This document shows positions 13,654 to 20,833 of a DNA stretch of 23,333 nt, one piece after another. The stretch lies in the IMG/VR virus record IMGVR_UViG_3300048587_000514, positions 1 to 23,333 of that record; one strand, written 5' to 3'. A program made the position numbers and the translations under genes. The number at the start of each line of letters is the position of its first letter. Within the stretch, counting starts at the first letter, position 1. The DNA is from a virus. A model generated the notes under the pieces. The model searched no databases. It saw only the letters and a list, made by a program, of their open reading frames with translations, and was not told the DNA's origin.

Positions 13654-14736
13654 ATGGCAGTAGATAAAGTAAAACCTCTAGGATTAGAAGAGATTGATGA
13701 TGGAAATCAAACTGTTCCTATTCCTACCGAAATGAATCCAACAGAGGATTATGCTGCTGTAAAAGGTGTAGCTTTTGAAAATAGTGATAACACTTTAATT
13801 GATTCTGAGTCCGGTAATATAAAAATTACTACAAATGGTATAGAACGTTCTAGATATTTATTAAGTGGAGAATTAGGATTAAACACTACAACTCCAAATA
13901 CGATCTTGGATGTAAATGGAGATTTTGCAACCAGGCAATCTGTTAGTGCTGCAAGTGGCACTATTAACAATTTGTCAACAGATAATATTTCTTTTTTACA
14001 TTTTACAAATAACTCTGGGCCTATAATTTCAGGTTTTGCAAATGGTTCAGATGGAAAACATTTAATAATTTTATACACAGGCACTGGTTATTTATCTTTA
14101 TTAAATCAAAGTTTATCATCTTCTGTTAATAATCGATTATCTTTAAATAATAATTTAAATCTATTTCAAAATCAATCAATTCATTTGATATACAATACAA
14201 CTCTAAATCGTTGGGTTTTTGCACAAAAACAACAAAGAACCTTTCCTGTACAATTTCAATTTGTTGGACAAATGAATTTTAATCAATATTTATATTCTTG
14301 GCAACACGATGGTAGCGGTTCTAGAAGATCTAGTGAACCTTCTAATGGATGGCAATTTTCAAACAGTTCGCCTATTTTATGTCCTTTTAACGGTACAATT
14401 AGAAAAGTAATGTTTAGAAATAGAGGAATTGCCCAATCGACTGGAACTCCTGCTGCAAATATGACATTAAGATATGAACTATGGAATGTGGGCGTTGCCG
14501 GCGGTCAAGGTACAAAACTAGGAGATGTTAACATAACATTTGCAACTGCAAGTTTGACAATTGGTAATTTTGGAAATAGCGCTGTAAATACAAATTTTAC
14601 AGGAACTATTGAAAATTTAGGAATTCAAGTTACAGCTGGACAATTACTAGCTTTAAAATTTATAACACAAACTGGAAACTCAAATGTAGTTTCTGTACAC
14701 AACGCTTTAATTTCTTTAGAAATAGAAGGATATTAA
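13654..14736 (+). CDS. Putative phage fibre protein, 360 aa
   Basis: Asn/Ser/Thr-rich, beta-rich protein. Residues about 72-92 (GELGLNTTTPNTILDVNGDF) match the recurring GIGT.SP...LDVNG pattern of phage tail-fibre and intramolecular-chaperone-associated stalks. The C-terminal ~150 residues (from about WQFSNSSPILCPFNGTIRK) form a jelly-roll-like domain of strands ending NALISLEIEGY, which could be a receptor-binding head. No promoter motif lies upstream; it depends on read-through of the terminator at 13616 or a weak internal promoter. The next gene starts one base after its stop. Confidence 0.65.
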   Translation: MAVDKVKPLGLEEIDDGNQTVPIPTEMNPTEDYAAVKGVAFENSDNTLIDSESGNIKITTNGIERSRYLLSGELGLNTTTPNTILDVNGDFATRQSVSAASGTINNLSTDNISFLHFTNNSGPIISGFANGSDGKHLIILYTGTGYLSLLNQSLSSSVNNRLSLNNNLNLFQNQSIHLIYNTTLNRWVFAQKQQRTFPVQFQFVGQMNFNQYLYSWQHDGSGSRRSSEPSNGWQFSNSSPILCPFNGTIRKVMFRNRGIAQSTGTPAANMTLRYELWNVGVAGGQGTKLGDVNITFATASLTIGNFGNSAVNTNFTGTIENLGIQVTAGQLLALKFITQTGNSNVVSVHNALISLEIEGY

Positions 14737-14737
14737 T

Positions 14738-15511
14738 ATGCTTCAAATAAAAAATATTACTGAAGAAGATATAATTGTAAATTATATTAAAATTGATGCC
14801 GGTCAAACTTATGATGTTCCATTTAACGATGAACTCAGCTGGGCAAATAATAATGAAGTTATTCAATATATTTCTAATAACAGTTTAAAAATTATAAAAA
14901 ATGGTACAGAATATAACACAATTGTTGAACAACTTTCAGCTTTACAAGGAACCCTAGTAAAATTAGATGAAAGTCGAGATAGTGACGGAGTTCCACTTCA
15001 ACGTCTTAAAATTGCAGCAAATGGTGCTAAATTTAAAACTCACCATATTTATTTTAAGACTTCAGATTTAGATAGCTTAAAAGAACGTAAAGAAGATGGA
15101 ACTTCTTATGATTATTCCACTCTTAAATTATTTGATATAAACGGAATAGAAATTACAGATTCGGCAAATGAAGGTGATGCGGTTAAAACTGTCGTAGAGT
15201 TTGAGCCACCTTTTACGTATGAAATCATTGGGGGCGGAATATATCAAGCCTCTGTTCCTGCTTCTTCATTAATAGTACATGCAATTTTTGCACCAACAAT
15301 TCCAGAAGCATATGGCGGACAAATTCACTTTATAAATGAAGGTCATTTAGAAATGATGGGGACTGGAAAAGTTGTTGATATTGATGGATATGTACCTAAA
15401 AAAATTAATTATGATAGCGTAAATCATTCAGGTCGATTTAATTTTGTATTTCACCACGCTGCAGGTTTACAACATGAGCTTTTGATGTTTATTAAGATAT
15501 TTGTGCCATAA
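14738..15511 (+). CDS. Putative structural/fibre-associated protein, 257 aa
   Basis: The N-terminal ~60 residues form a small beta domain (MLQIKNITEEDIIVNYIKI, DAGQTYDVP) that resembles attachment domains seen at the start of phage structural proteins. The larger C-terminal part has strands and a region HIYFKTSDLDSLKERKEDGT, ending FHHAAGLQHELLMFIKIFV. Placement between a fibre gene and scaffold suggests a virion or assembly protein. I recognise no named family. The downstream gene begins two bases after its stop. Confidence 0.6.
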   Translation: MLQIKNITEEDIIVNYIKIDAGQTYDVPFNDELSWANNNEVIQYISNNSLKIIKNGTEYNTIVEQLSALQGTLVKLDESRDSDGVPLQRLKIAANGAKFKTHHIYFKTSDLDSLKERKEDGTSYDYSTLKLFDINGIEITDSANEGDAVKTVVEFEPPFTYEIIGGGIYQASVPASSLIVHAIFAPTIPEAYGGQIHFINEGHLEMMGTGKVVDIDGYVPKKINYDSVNHSGRFNFVFHHAAGLQHELLMFIKIFVP

Positions 15512-15512
15512 T

Positions 15513-15986
15513 ATGAAAATTGTATTTACACAATCTGATCGTTGGGGTGCAAAGCTAATTCGATGGTTTACAAAGTCTGAATGGAGCCATTGTTTAATAG
15601 CACTAGACGACGATTTAGAGGGTGAAAATCTTGTATTTGAGTCTACACTATCAGGAGGGGTAAAATTAAGCCTCTGGAGCCGTAGAAATGATAAAAAAAG
15701 GGCTATTTATAACATTAAAGGGCAGCCTTCAATCAAACCTTTATATCCCTATCTAGGTAAAAATTACGGTTATTTACAAATCCTAGGATACCCCATTGCA
15801 AAGCTTTTTAAATTAAAATACAACCCCTTTAAAAAAGACTACGTTTGTTCGGAAATAGTTTTAAGATTCTTATTAGAAAATAATTACAAAGAGTTTAATT
15901 GTCTAGATCTTAACACAGCAACCCCAGAAGATATTTATAAAATTTTAAGTAAAAGTCCAAATTTTACATTGTTAAATGTTAATTAA
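15513..15986 (+). CDS. Papain-fold (NlpC/P60-like, YiiX-type) cysteine peptidase or amidase
   Basis: 157 aa from the ATG at 15513; an upstream in-frame TTG at 15501 lies inside the previous gene and is not needed. The pattern of permuted papain-like hydrolases is visible: LIRWFTKSEWSHCLIAL with His26, an acidic residue in VFESTLSGGV (Glu43), and the nucleophile in KDYVCSEIV (Cys112). Such phage proteins cleave cell-wall peptides or act as amidases, at infection as part of the virion or at lysis. The location among structural genes favours a virion-associated or lysis enzyme. No signal peptide. Its end touches promoter motif copy 4. Confidence 0.65.
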   Translation: MKIVFTQSDRWGAKLIRWFTKSEWSHCLIALDDDLEGENLVFESTLSGGVKLSLWSRRNDKKRAIYNIKGQPSIKPLYPYLGKNYGYLQILGYPIAKLFKLKYNPFKKDYVCSEIVLRFLLENNYKEFNCLDLNTATPEDIYKILSKSPNFTLLNVN

Positions 15987-16001
15987 TAAGTAGTATTGTA
16001 A
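15984..16001 (+). promoter_or_regulatory. T7-like phage promoter motif, copy 4
   Basis: TAATAAGTAGTATTGTAA, overlapping the last codon of the preceding gene. The predicted start (about 16001) coincides with the first base of a hairpin AGAGCC (16001-16006) with GGCTCT (16018-16023). It drives the scaffold gene. Confidence 0.7.
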
Positions 16002-16023
16002 GAGCCTAACCAAGGGCGGCTCT
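16001..16023 (+). other. 5' hairpin at predicted transcript start
   Basis: AGAGCC (16001-16006), an 11-nt loop, then GGCTCT (16018-16023). It begins at the inferred +1 of promoter copy 4, as do stabilising 5' hairpins of T7-group late mRNAs. Confidence 0.5.
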
Positions 16024-16065
16024 AAACCATAAACTACCCAGAAATGGGCGTACTAAGGAGAACAT

Positions 16066-17082
16066 ATGTCAGAAAGTCAATCTGCTGGAGCGGACGCTTC
16101 GGTATCAACACAACCCACCGCTTCTGAAAGCGTTGTAAACGAAAATAACTTACCAGGTGAGCACACCATTGAACAAGGCGTAGATGAAGCCGTTGAAATG
16201 GCAGAAACTGCTGCAACCGAACAAAAAGAACAAGAAGCTGCTGCTAAAAAATCTGCAGAAGAAATTGTAGAAGATGCTCTTGAAGACTTTGCAGAACTCT
16301 GGAAAACTAAAAAGGGTAAAGAAATTCTAAAGGTAAATGGTAAAAAACGAGAAATTCAAGACTACAATGACATGGTGCGCTTGGCACAGTTAGGTCTTGC
16401 TGCAAATGAAAAATTTCAACAAGCTAGTGATAAAATTCGTCAAGCTGAAGCAATTGTTGAACTTCTTCAAACCAATCCCGAAAAGGCACTTCAGCGCCTA
16501 GGATTTGATGTTCGTCAAATGGCCGAAGAATATCTTCGCGCTGAACTTCAAAAGGAAGTTCTTACTGATGAACAACGCAAAATCATGGAAATGGAACAAA
16601 AATTAGCAGAATACGAAGAACAAAAGAAAAAGAAAGAAGACGAAGAAAAAGCAAATCGTATTTCTGAACTTCAGCGTCACTATGAAGCTGAACTTTCTGA
16701 TAAAATTATTAAAGCAATTGAAACGTATAAACTTCCTCGTAATGAGCGTACAATTAGCCGTATTGCAGAAAAACTTTATGTTGCTCTTGAAAACGGTTAT
16801 GAAATTGACCCATTGGATGTCGCTCCTCTTGTTAAACAGGAAGTTGAAGAAGAACTGCGCGGAATGTATGGAACTCTTGATGTAGATTCTATGCTCCAGC
16901 TCCTGGGTGAAGATAACCTTAAGAAAATTCGTGAACATGAATTGAGAAAAGTAAAAGACAAGGCACCTAAGAATCCTGTTAAAACAACTCCTGTTGCAAC
17001 CCCTAGACAGGAATCGGAAACAGGATCTAAAAAGATCAAAGCTGCTGATTTCTTTAAGAACCTTGAAGAAAAATATAAGTAA
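16066..17082 (+). CDS. Capsid scaffolding protein
   Basis: A 338-aa highly charged protein. Residues 1-60 are acidic and Ser/Thr-rich (probably disordered); the middle is long coiled coil (about 60-95 and 150-225, for example KLAEYEEQKKKKEDEEK); a second helical region is at about 255-300; the C-terminus is basic with a short helix (KKIKAADFFKNLEEKYK), the part that normally binds the coat protein. Size, composition and location directly upstream of the major capsid gene are characteristic of scaffolding proteins, which template the prohead and leave before DNA entry. Strong SD (AAGGAGAACAT), own promoter motif and own terminator. Confidence 0.88.
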   Translation: MSESQSAGADASVSTQPTASESVVNENNLPGEHTIEQGVDEAVEMAETAATEQKEQEAAAKKSAEEIVEDALEDFAELWKTKKGKEILKVNGKKREIQDYNDMVRLAQLGLAANEKFQQASDKIRQAEAIVELLQTNPEKALQRLGFDVRQMAEEYLRAELQKEVLTDEQRKIMEMEQKLAEYEEQKKKKEDEEKANRISELQRHYEAELSDKIIKAIETYKLPRNERTISRIAEKLYVALENGYEIDPLDVAPLVKQEVEEELRGMYGTLDVDSMLQLLGEDNLKKIREHELRKVKDKAPKNPVKTTPVATPRQESETGSKKIKAADFFKNLEEKYK

Positions 17083-17124
17083 ATCAATAAGTTAGTAATT
17101 CTTATTATTAATTAACTTTACATT

Positions 17125-17154
17125 AGACCACCTTCGGGTGGTCTTTTGTTTTTT
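17125..17154 (+). terminator. Intrinsic terminator after scaffold gene
   Basis: AGACCACC (17125-17132), UUCG-type loop, GGTGGTCT (17137-17144), followed by a T-rich tract to 17154. A textbook rho-independent terminator ending the scaffold unit just before the capsid promoter. Confidence 0.93.
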
Positions 17155-17177
17155 ATATACAACTCGTTGTAATTGTT

Positions 17178-17195
17178 TAATAAGTAGTAATGTAA
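17178..17195 (+). promoter_or_regulatory. T7-like phage promoter motif, copy 5 (capsid gene)
   Basis: TAATAAGTAGTAATGTAA; the only copy with A instead of T at the 13th base. It lies between the scaffold terminator and the capsid gene, giving a leader of about 186 nt that contains small stems (CCCAA with TTGGG near 17207-17227; CCCT TAAT AGGG near 17312). Confidence 0.7.
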
Positions 17196-17381
17196 GCCTA
17201 GTAAAACCCAACTTTCTATTACATTGGGACGCATCTGCTATCCCTTAAATAATAAGCTTGTTGGTATTTGAATGCACTTACGCCTATATTTCAATTCCTA
17301 CCCTTAATAGGGCGGTAGATGAAAAAAGTAACGTTAATATATCAAATAACAACAAATATTTAATTAAGGAGATATTGTAAA

Positions 17382-17432
17382 ATGTCTGGATCAAACACAG
17401 TATCGACACTTAATGGTAACTTTAAATTCCTT
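17382..17432 (+). CDS. Major capsid protein, exon 1 of 3
   Basis: ATG at 17382 with a strong SD (AAGGAGAT at 17366-17373). It encodes 17 residues, MSGSNTVSTLNGNFKFL. Unspliced, the frame stops at 17445 after 21 codons. The 5' splice site is placed after T17432 because CCTT (17429-17432) pairs with GAGG (17441-17444) to form P1 with the required U-G at the splice site, and because joining to GAAGTA at 18355 restores a continuous frame. Confidence 0.8.
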
Positions 17433-18354
17433 GAAGTTGTGAGGTAAAGTTGTTAACCCCTCCTAGACAAACAATAGTTTGCTAGAAAAGTACGTGAATT
17501 GCTGGAACTCCTGAAAAGGACAATCAGCAGCCAAGCCGTAGAGATACGGAAGGTTCAGAGACTACATATAGTAATTATCCTTAGCCGTATGGCGTTGGAG
17601 ATAAATAAAATGCTCAATAAAGATAAACGAAGCATGGTACTATCTTTAGTATTAGGAGATGGTTGTCTGCATTATATTAAAAATAATGGCAGAATCTTCG
17701 GTGGTTTAACAATAGATCATGGAATTAAACAGGCTGACTATCAAAGCTGGAAAGCAAGTTTACTTTCAACTATTTTTAATAAAAACATCAAAGTAAGAAC
17801 CGGACACAAAGGTAAATCAGTTCAACTAAGTCTATGTACAAAAAGATTTAGAGCCTGGAGAAAATTTTGTTATCCTAATAATAAAAAAGATATAGCTAAA
17901 ATTCTTCCGTTTATTAATAATCCCGCATTTGCATTAGCAATTTGGCTTGCAGACGATGGTTATGCAGAAGTCGGTAAAAATATTAAATCTCCTAATAGTA
18001 TATCTAGTAGATTAAGAATTTTTACTTGTGATCAAAGTATACCTACTCAAGAAGTCATCATTAAATGGTTTAAAACGCAATTTAATGTCAATGCAAAGAT
18101 TAAATATGCTCATAGTAAACAACAAAATAAGTCTTATCCTTATATAAAGTTTACACAAGAAGATAGCTTAAAACTATGGGGAATTATTAGAGATTTTATA
18201 TTGCAATTTAAAAGTATGCAGTATAAATTTAGACATATAGAGCAAGTTTATCAATTACGAATATTACAGCGCGTACCAGATCGTAGGTTTAAATCTACTA
18301 AATCTGATGATATAGTCCAACCTCCTAGTAATAGTGAGATAAAGTAAAGCGAAG
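17433..18354 (+). mobile_element. Group I intron 1 (IA-type) carrying a LAGLIDADG endonuclease gene
   Basis: A 922-nt intron with all core elements. P2 hairpin 17463-17485; P element GAATTGCTGGAACTCC from about 17497; Q CAATCAGCAGCC (17521-17532); P6 stem CCGTA-GAGA-TACGG (17536-17549); R GTTCAGAGACTACA (17553-17566); S GATATAGTCC (18309-18318). GACTA in R pairs with TAGTC in S (P7). The endonuclease ORF sits between R and S, in the P8 region. The 3' end is taken as G18354; G18351 would also keep frame and add one Lys. P10 could not be drawn convincingly. Confidence 0.88.
17610..18347 (+). CDS. LAGLIDADG homing endonuclease (intron 1 encoded)
   Basis: 245 aa from ATG 17610, preceded by GGAG (17597-17600) at suitable spacing. 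An upstream in-frame ATG at 17499 would make 282 aa but would translate the ribozyme core (P, Q, R), so it is rejected. Two dodecapeptide motifs: LSLVLGDGC (residues 11-19, Asp17) and ALAIWLADDG (108-117, Asp116). It cuts intronless alleles of the capsid gene to spread the intron. The last residues (about TKSDDIVQPPS) are encoded by the S element and P7 3' strand, so the coding sequence overlaps the ribozyme core. Basic and Lys/Asn-rich, unlike the capsid exons. Confidence 0.9.
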   Translation: MLNKDKRSMVLSLVLGDGCLHYIKNNGRIFGGLTIDHGIKQADYQSWKASLLSTIFNKNIKVRTGHKGKSVQLSLCTKRFRAWRKFCYPNNKKDIAKILPFINNPAFALAIWLADDGYAEVGKNIKSPNSISSRLRIFTCDQSIPTQEVIIKWFKTQFNVNAKIKYAHSKQQNKSYPYIKFTQEDSLKLWGIIRDFILQFKSMQYKFRHIEQVYQLRILQRVPDRRFKSTKSDDIVQPPSNSEIK

Positions 18355-18465
18355 GAAGTATATTCCAACGAAATCAAGAACTTGATTCCGGATGGCGTTA
18401 AATTTCTTAAACTAGTTAACTATGTAGAGTCGAGCAAAGAACTTGGAAATTTTTATCACCAGCCT
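18355..18465 (+). CDS. Major capsid protein, exon 2 of 3
   Basis: A 111-nt exon wedged between two introns, phase 0 at both ends. It encodes 37 residues from EVYSNEIKNLIPDG to KELGNFYHQP. The identification rests on an open frame between two ribozymes, capsid-like sequence and matching codon use. The very next codon after its end is TAA (18466-18468), so an unspliced message stops exactly at the exon boundary. Confidence 0.82.
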
Positions 18466-18713
18466 TAAGAACAGGGCCTCTAATTAGAAATAATTAGATA
18501 AACAGTTCCTGAATTGCTGGAAACTCCCAAATAGGGACAATCAGCAGCGAAGCCTCATAAGAGGAACGTTCAACGACTAGACCGAAAGGTCGTACTGCCA
18601 AGCGGCGGGAAGCGGGAACCATCCTTAATCGGATGAAGATATAGTCTAATCTTACAGGTAACTGTAAGCAGCGAAAGCGGATAAAGAGTAGCGATCTTTA
18701 TTGAATACAAATG
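18466..18713 (+). ncRNA. Group I intron 2 (IA-type), ORF-less
   Basis: A compact 248-nt ribozyme. P1: GCCT (18462-18465) with GGGC (18474-18477), U-G at the splice site, 8-nt loop. P2: TCTAATTA-GAAA-TAATTAGA (18479-18498). P/P5: GAATTGCTGG...CTCCC with GGGA (18511-18537). P6: CCTC-ATAA-GAGG. R: GTTCAACGACTAGA (18568-18581). S: GATATAGTC (18638-18646); P7 pairs GACTA with TAGTC. P9: CTTACAG-GTAA-CTGTAAG (18651-18668). The 3' end at G18713 is supported by P10: GAAC (18469-18472) pairs with GTTC at the start of exon 3. The P, Q, R and S elements closely resemble those of intron 1. Confidence 0.9.
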
Positions 18714-19838
18714 GTTCAACTTTCACACGAACACGGCGTAACTTATTCTGCCGCTAACCCCTCTTTGGGTGCATTTGCACTTCAAGATGCAGTAGCTGCC
18801 GTATTCAAGGACGCTCAAGTTGAAGGTTCTCAAATGCTTATTCGTGCTTCGATGAGCTATGAGGCAGCGGCTCGTGCTTCTAACGATAAAAAAGCTTTCG
18901 TAAAAGCCACTTCACTCATGGTGAAGAACATGGTAAACTCGATGGCTAAACGGCTTGAAGTTTCTAACCTCTATGGACGTAGAAACCTTGCTAAAATTGA
19001 TTCGCAAACTGGTGCTGGTACTTCCCGTACATATACCATCTTGGCAGCCGATTGGGCTTCTGGTATCTGGGCAGGTTCCGAAGGTATGCGTCTCGATGTA
19101 ATCGACACTGCAACACACACTGGCCCTACGGTTCTTTTGAACTCCACAGCCGCTGTTATCGTTGCTGCTGTTGACTTGACAGCTCGTCAAATTTCTGTTA
19201 CTGGAAACGGTGCAGATTTGACTGCAATCGACGCTGCTATCGCCACTGGAGCCTATATGATTCCTCGTGGTGCTCTTAACAACGACATCTTTGGTTTGGA
19301 TCGTATTGTATCGAACACCGGTTCGCTCTACAATATCGATGCCGCTTCCTATGCCCTCTGGCGTGGAAACGTTATTGATAACCTGGGTGTTGCTCTTTCT
19401 TTCAGCAAGATTCTTAACGCTCTTTCACGAGCCGTTGAGCGTGGTCTTGATGAAGATGTAGTTTGCATGATTTCTCCGAAAACATGGGCAAACATTTCTT
19501 CTGACCAAGCGGCTCTTCGTCGTTACGATGATAGCTACAAAGGAAGCAAACTTGAAAACGGATCAGTTGAGTACTCATTCTTTGGACAAAACGGTCGAAT
19601 TGACATTGTTTCTTCGATCTATGTTAAAGAAGGAGAAGCCTTCTTGTTCCCACCTAAGCTTTTGAAGCGTATCGGCGCTATGGACATTTCGTTCAAAATG
19701 CCTGGACGTCCTCAAGAGGAGTTCTTCCTGGAACTCACAAACAACGCTGGTTATGAACTTCGCGCATACACGGATCAGACCCTGTTTTGCGAAGCTCCTG
19801 CGAAGCTTGTCAAAATCTTTAACATTGTGAATAGCTAA
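18714..19838 (+). CDS. Major capsid protein, exon 3 of 3 (main body)
   Basis: Exon 3 encodes 374 residues; with exons 1 and 2 the spliced coat protein is 428 aa. The ATG at 18711 is not the start: its G is the last base of intron 2, and the join reads GNFYHQP-VQLSHEHGVTYSAANPS, a natural continuation. Capsid identity follows from position after scaffold, dedicated promoter and terminator, size, and sequence such as YTILAADWASGIWAGSEGMR (about residues 158-177 of the spliced protein) and a C-terminal RIDIVSSIYVKEGEAFLFPP region typical of coat proteins. This exon is visibly more G/C-rich and uses codons of highly expressed genes (many CGT, TTC, AAC), unlike the A/T-rich neighbours. Confidence 0.88.
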   Translation, partial: VQLSHEHGVTYSAANPSLGAFALQDAVAAVFKDAQVEGSQMLIRASMSYEAAARASNDKKAFVKATSLMVKNMVNSMAKRLEVSNLYGRRNLAKIDSQTGAGTSRTYTILAADWASGIWAGSEGMRLDVIDTATHTGPTVLLNSTAAVIVAAVDLTARQISVTGNGADLTAIDAAIATGAYMIPRGALNNDIFGLDRIVSNTGSLYNIDAASYALWRGNVIDNLGVALSFSKILNALSRAVERGLDEDVVCMISPKTWANISSDQAALRRYDDSYKGSKLENGSVEYSFFGQNGRIDIVSSIYVKEGEAFLFPPKLLKRIGAMDISFKMPGRPQEEFFLELTNNAGYELRAYTDQTLFCEAPAKLVKIFNIVNS

Positions 19839-19873
19839 AGCTATTAAAAAGACTAGTTAAATCAAGTCTTTAT

Positions 19874-19902
19874 GAGGCTCCCTAACCGGAGCCTCTTTTT
19901 TT
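19874..19902 (+). terminator. Intrinsic terminator after capsid gene
   Basis: GAGGCTCC (19874-19881), 6-nt loop, GGAGCCTC (19888-19895), then seven T (19896-19902). Strong rho-independent terminator 35 bases after the capsid stop. Confidence 0.95.
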
Positions 19903-19944
19903 ATGTAAATAATAAAGATTGATTAGTATAAACTCTAAAACTTC

Positions 19945-19972
19945 TTGATTTAATGTAAAATAGTGATATACT
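19945..19972 (+). promoter_or_regulatory. Candidate host sigma-70 promoter for GIY-YIG cassette
   Basis: TTGATT (19945-19950), 16-base spacer, TATACT (19967-19972). The predicted start, six or seven bases later, falls on or just before the ATG at 19979, so the message would be leaderless. It lies after the capsid terminator, where the T7-like motif is absent. Confidence 0.5.
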
Positions 19973-19978
19973 AGTACA

Positions 19979-20833
19979 ATGTCTTACGGTATTATTTATA
20001 AAATTACAAATCTGTTAAATAATAAAATATACATCGGTCAAACTACTACTAGTATAAATAAACGATGGAATCTACATAAAACCGCATCTAAACTCCAGGG
20101 TTTAAATTCTAAGACTAAATCTATTTTACATAAAGCAATTCTAAAATATGGTCCATCCAATTTTTCAATAGAAGTTATATATAATTGTTCAAATAAAGAA
20201 GAATTAGATAAACAAGAAGATCTGTTAATTACTGAATATAATTCATTAGCTCCACATGGATATAACATGAAAAGGGGTGGCGGAAATGGAACATGGACAC
20301 AAAGTTCTAAAATTAGACAGTCTAACAGGTTAAAATTATTGTACAAAAATAATCCTACTTTAAAAAATAAACTTTCTAAAACCTGGCATACCTTCTGGGA
20401 TAACCTATCGGAAGAAGAACACGAATTTTACGTTTCTAGATGGTCTAAAAAAAGCAAACAATACTGGACTGAAGATAATAAAGCTAAAAAGTCTAAAATT
20501 GAGAAAAAAAGATGGAAAAATCTCGATATTGAACAAAAAAAGAAAAGAATAAAGGGATTTCGAGAATATTGGACAGGCGATAAACTAAAAGAACATGGTG
20601 AATATATTAAAAGTCTATCCCTTTGGAAAAAAAGCGGCTGTTTAAAAAAAGCTATGGATATATCAAGCAAAAAGGTTAAAGTTATTGAAATAAAAACAGG
20701 AAAATGTGTTATATATGAAAGTCAATCTGCCGTTGTTCGTCATCTTAAAATAGCTCAAAATACTATTGTTGATATAATGAAAAATAGAAGATCTAATGAA
20801 TATAAAGGTTATAAGTTTGAAAAAGTCAATTAA
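19979..20833 (+). CDS. GIY-YIG homing endonuclease (free-standing)
   Basis: 284 aa. The N-terminal GIY-YIG nuclease has GIIYK (residues 4-8), YIGQT (18-22), Arg29 in KRW and the catalytic Glu80 in LDKQEDLLI. It is followed by a NGTW-type (NUMOD-like) segment at about 100-105, a long Lys-rich linker, and a C-terminal DNA-binding repeat (VKVIEIKTGKCVIYESQSA then helix-turn-helix and YKGYKFEKV), like T4 Seg and I-TevI-type enzymes. There is no Shine-Dalgarno before the ATG. It lies between the capsid terminator and the next late promoter, not inside an intron, so it may home into the flanking region. Its end overlaps the next gene. Confidence 0.93.
   Translation: MSYGIIYKITNLLNNKIYIGQTTTSINKRWNLHKTASKLQGLNSKTKSILHKAILKYGPSNFSIEVIYNCSNKEELDKQEDLLITEYNSLAPHGYNMKRGGGNGTWTQSSKIRQSNRLKLLYKNNPTLKNKLSKTWHTFWDNLSEEEHEFYVSRWSKKSKQYWTEDNKAKKSKIEKKRWKNLDIEQKKKRIKGFREYWTGDKLKEHGEYIKSLSLWKKSGCLKKAMDISSKKVKVIEIKTGKCVIYESQSAVVRHLKIAQNTIVDIMKNRRSNEYKGYKFEKVN

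Noticed and set aside
17083-17105. Seventh promoter copy (AATAAGTTAGTAAT near 17090)
   Set aside because: It needs an insertion to align, lacks the GTAA end, and lies just upstream of the scaffold terminator.
17499-17609. Longer start (ATG 17499) for the intron endonuclease, giving 282 aa
   Set aside because: The extra 37 codons translate the P, Q, P6 and R elements of the ribozyme; ATG 17610 has its own GGAG and leads straight into the first LAGLIDADG motif.
18711-18713. ATG at 18711 as start of the major capsid protein
   Set aside because: No Shine-Dalgarno, and G18713 is the terminal G of intron 2, supported by P10 pairing and by phase-0 joining to exon 2.
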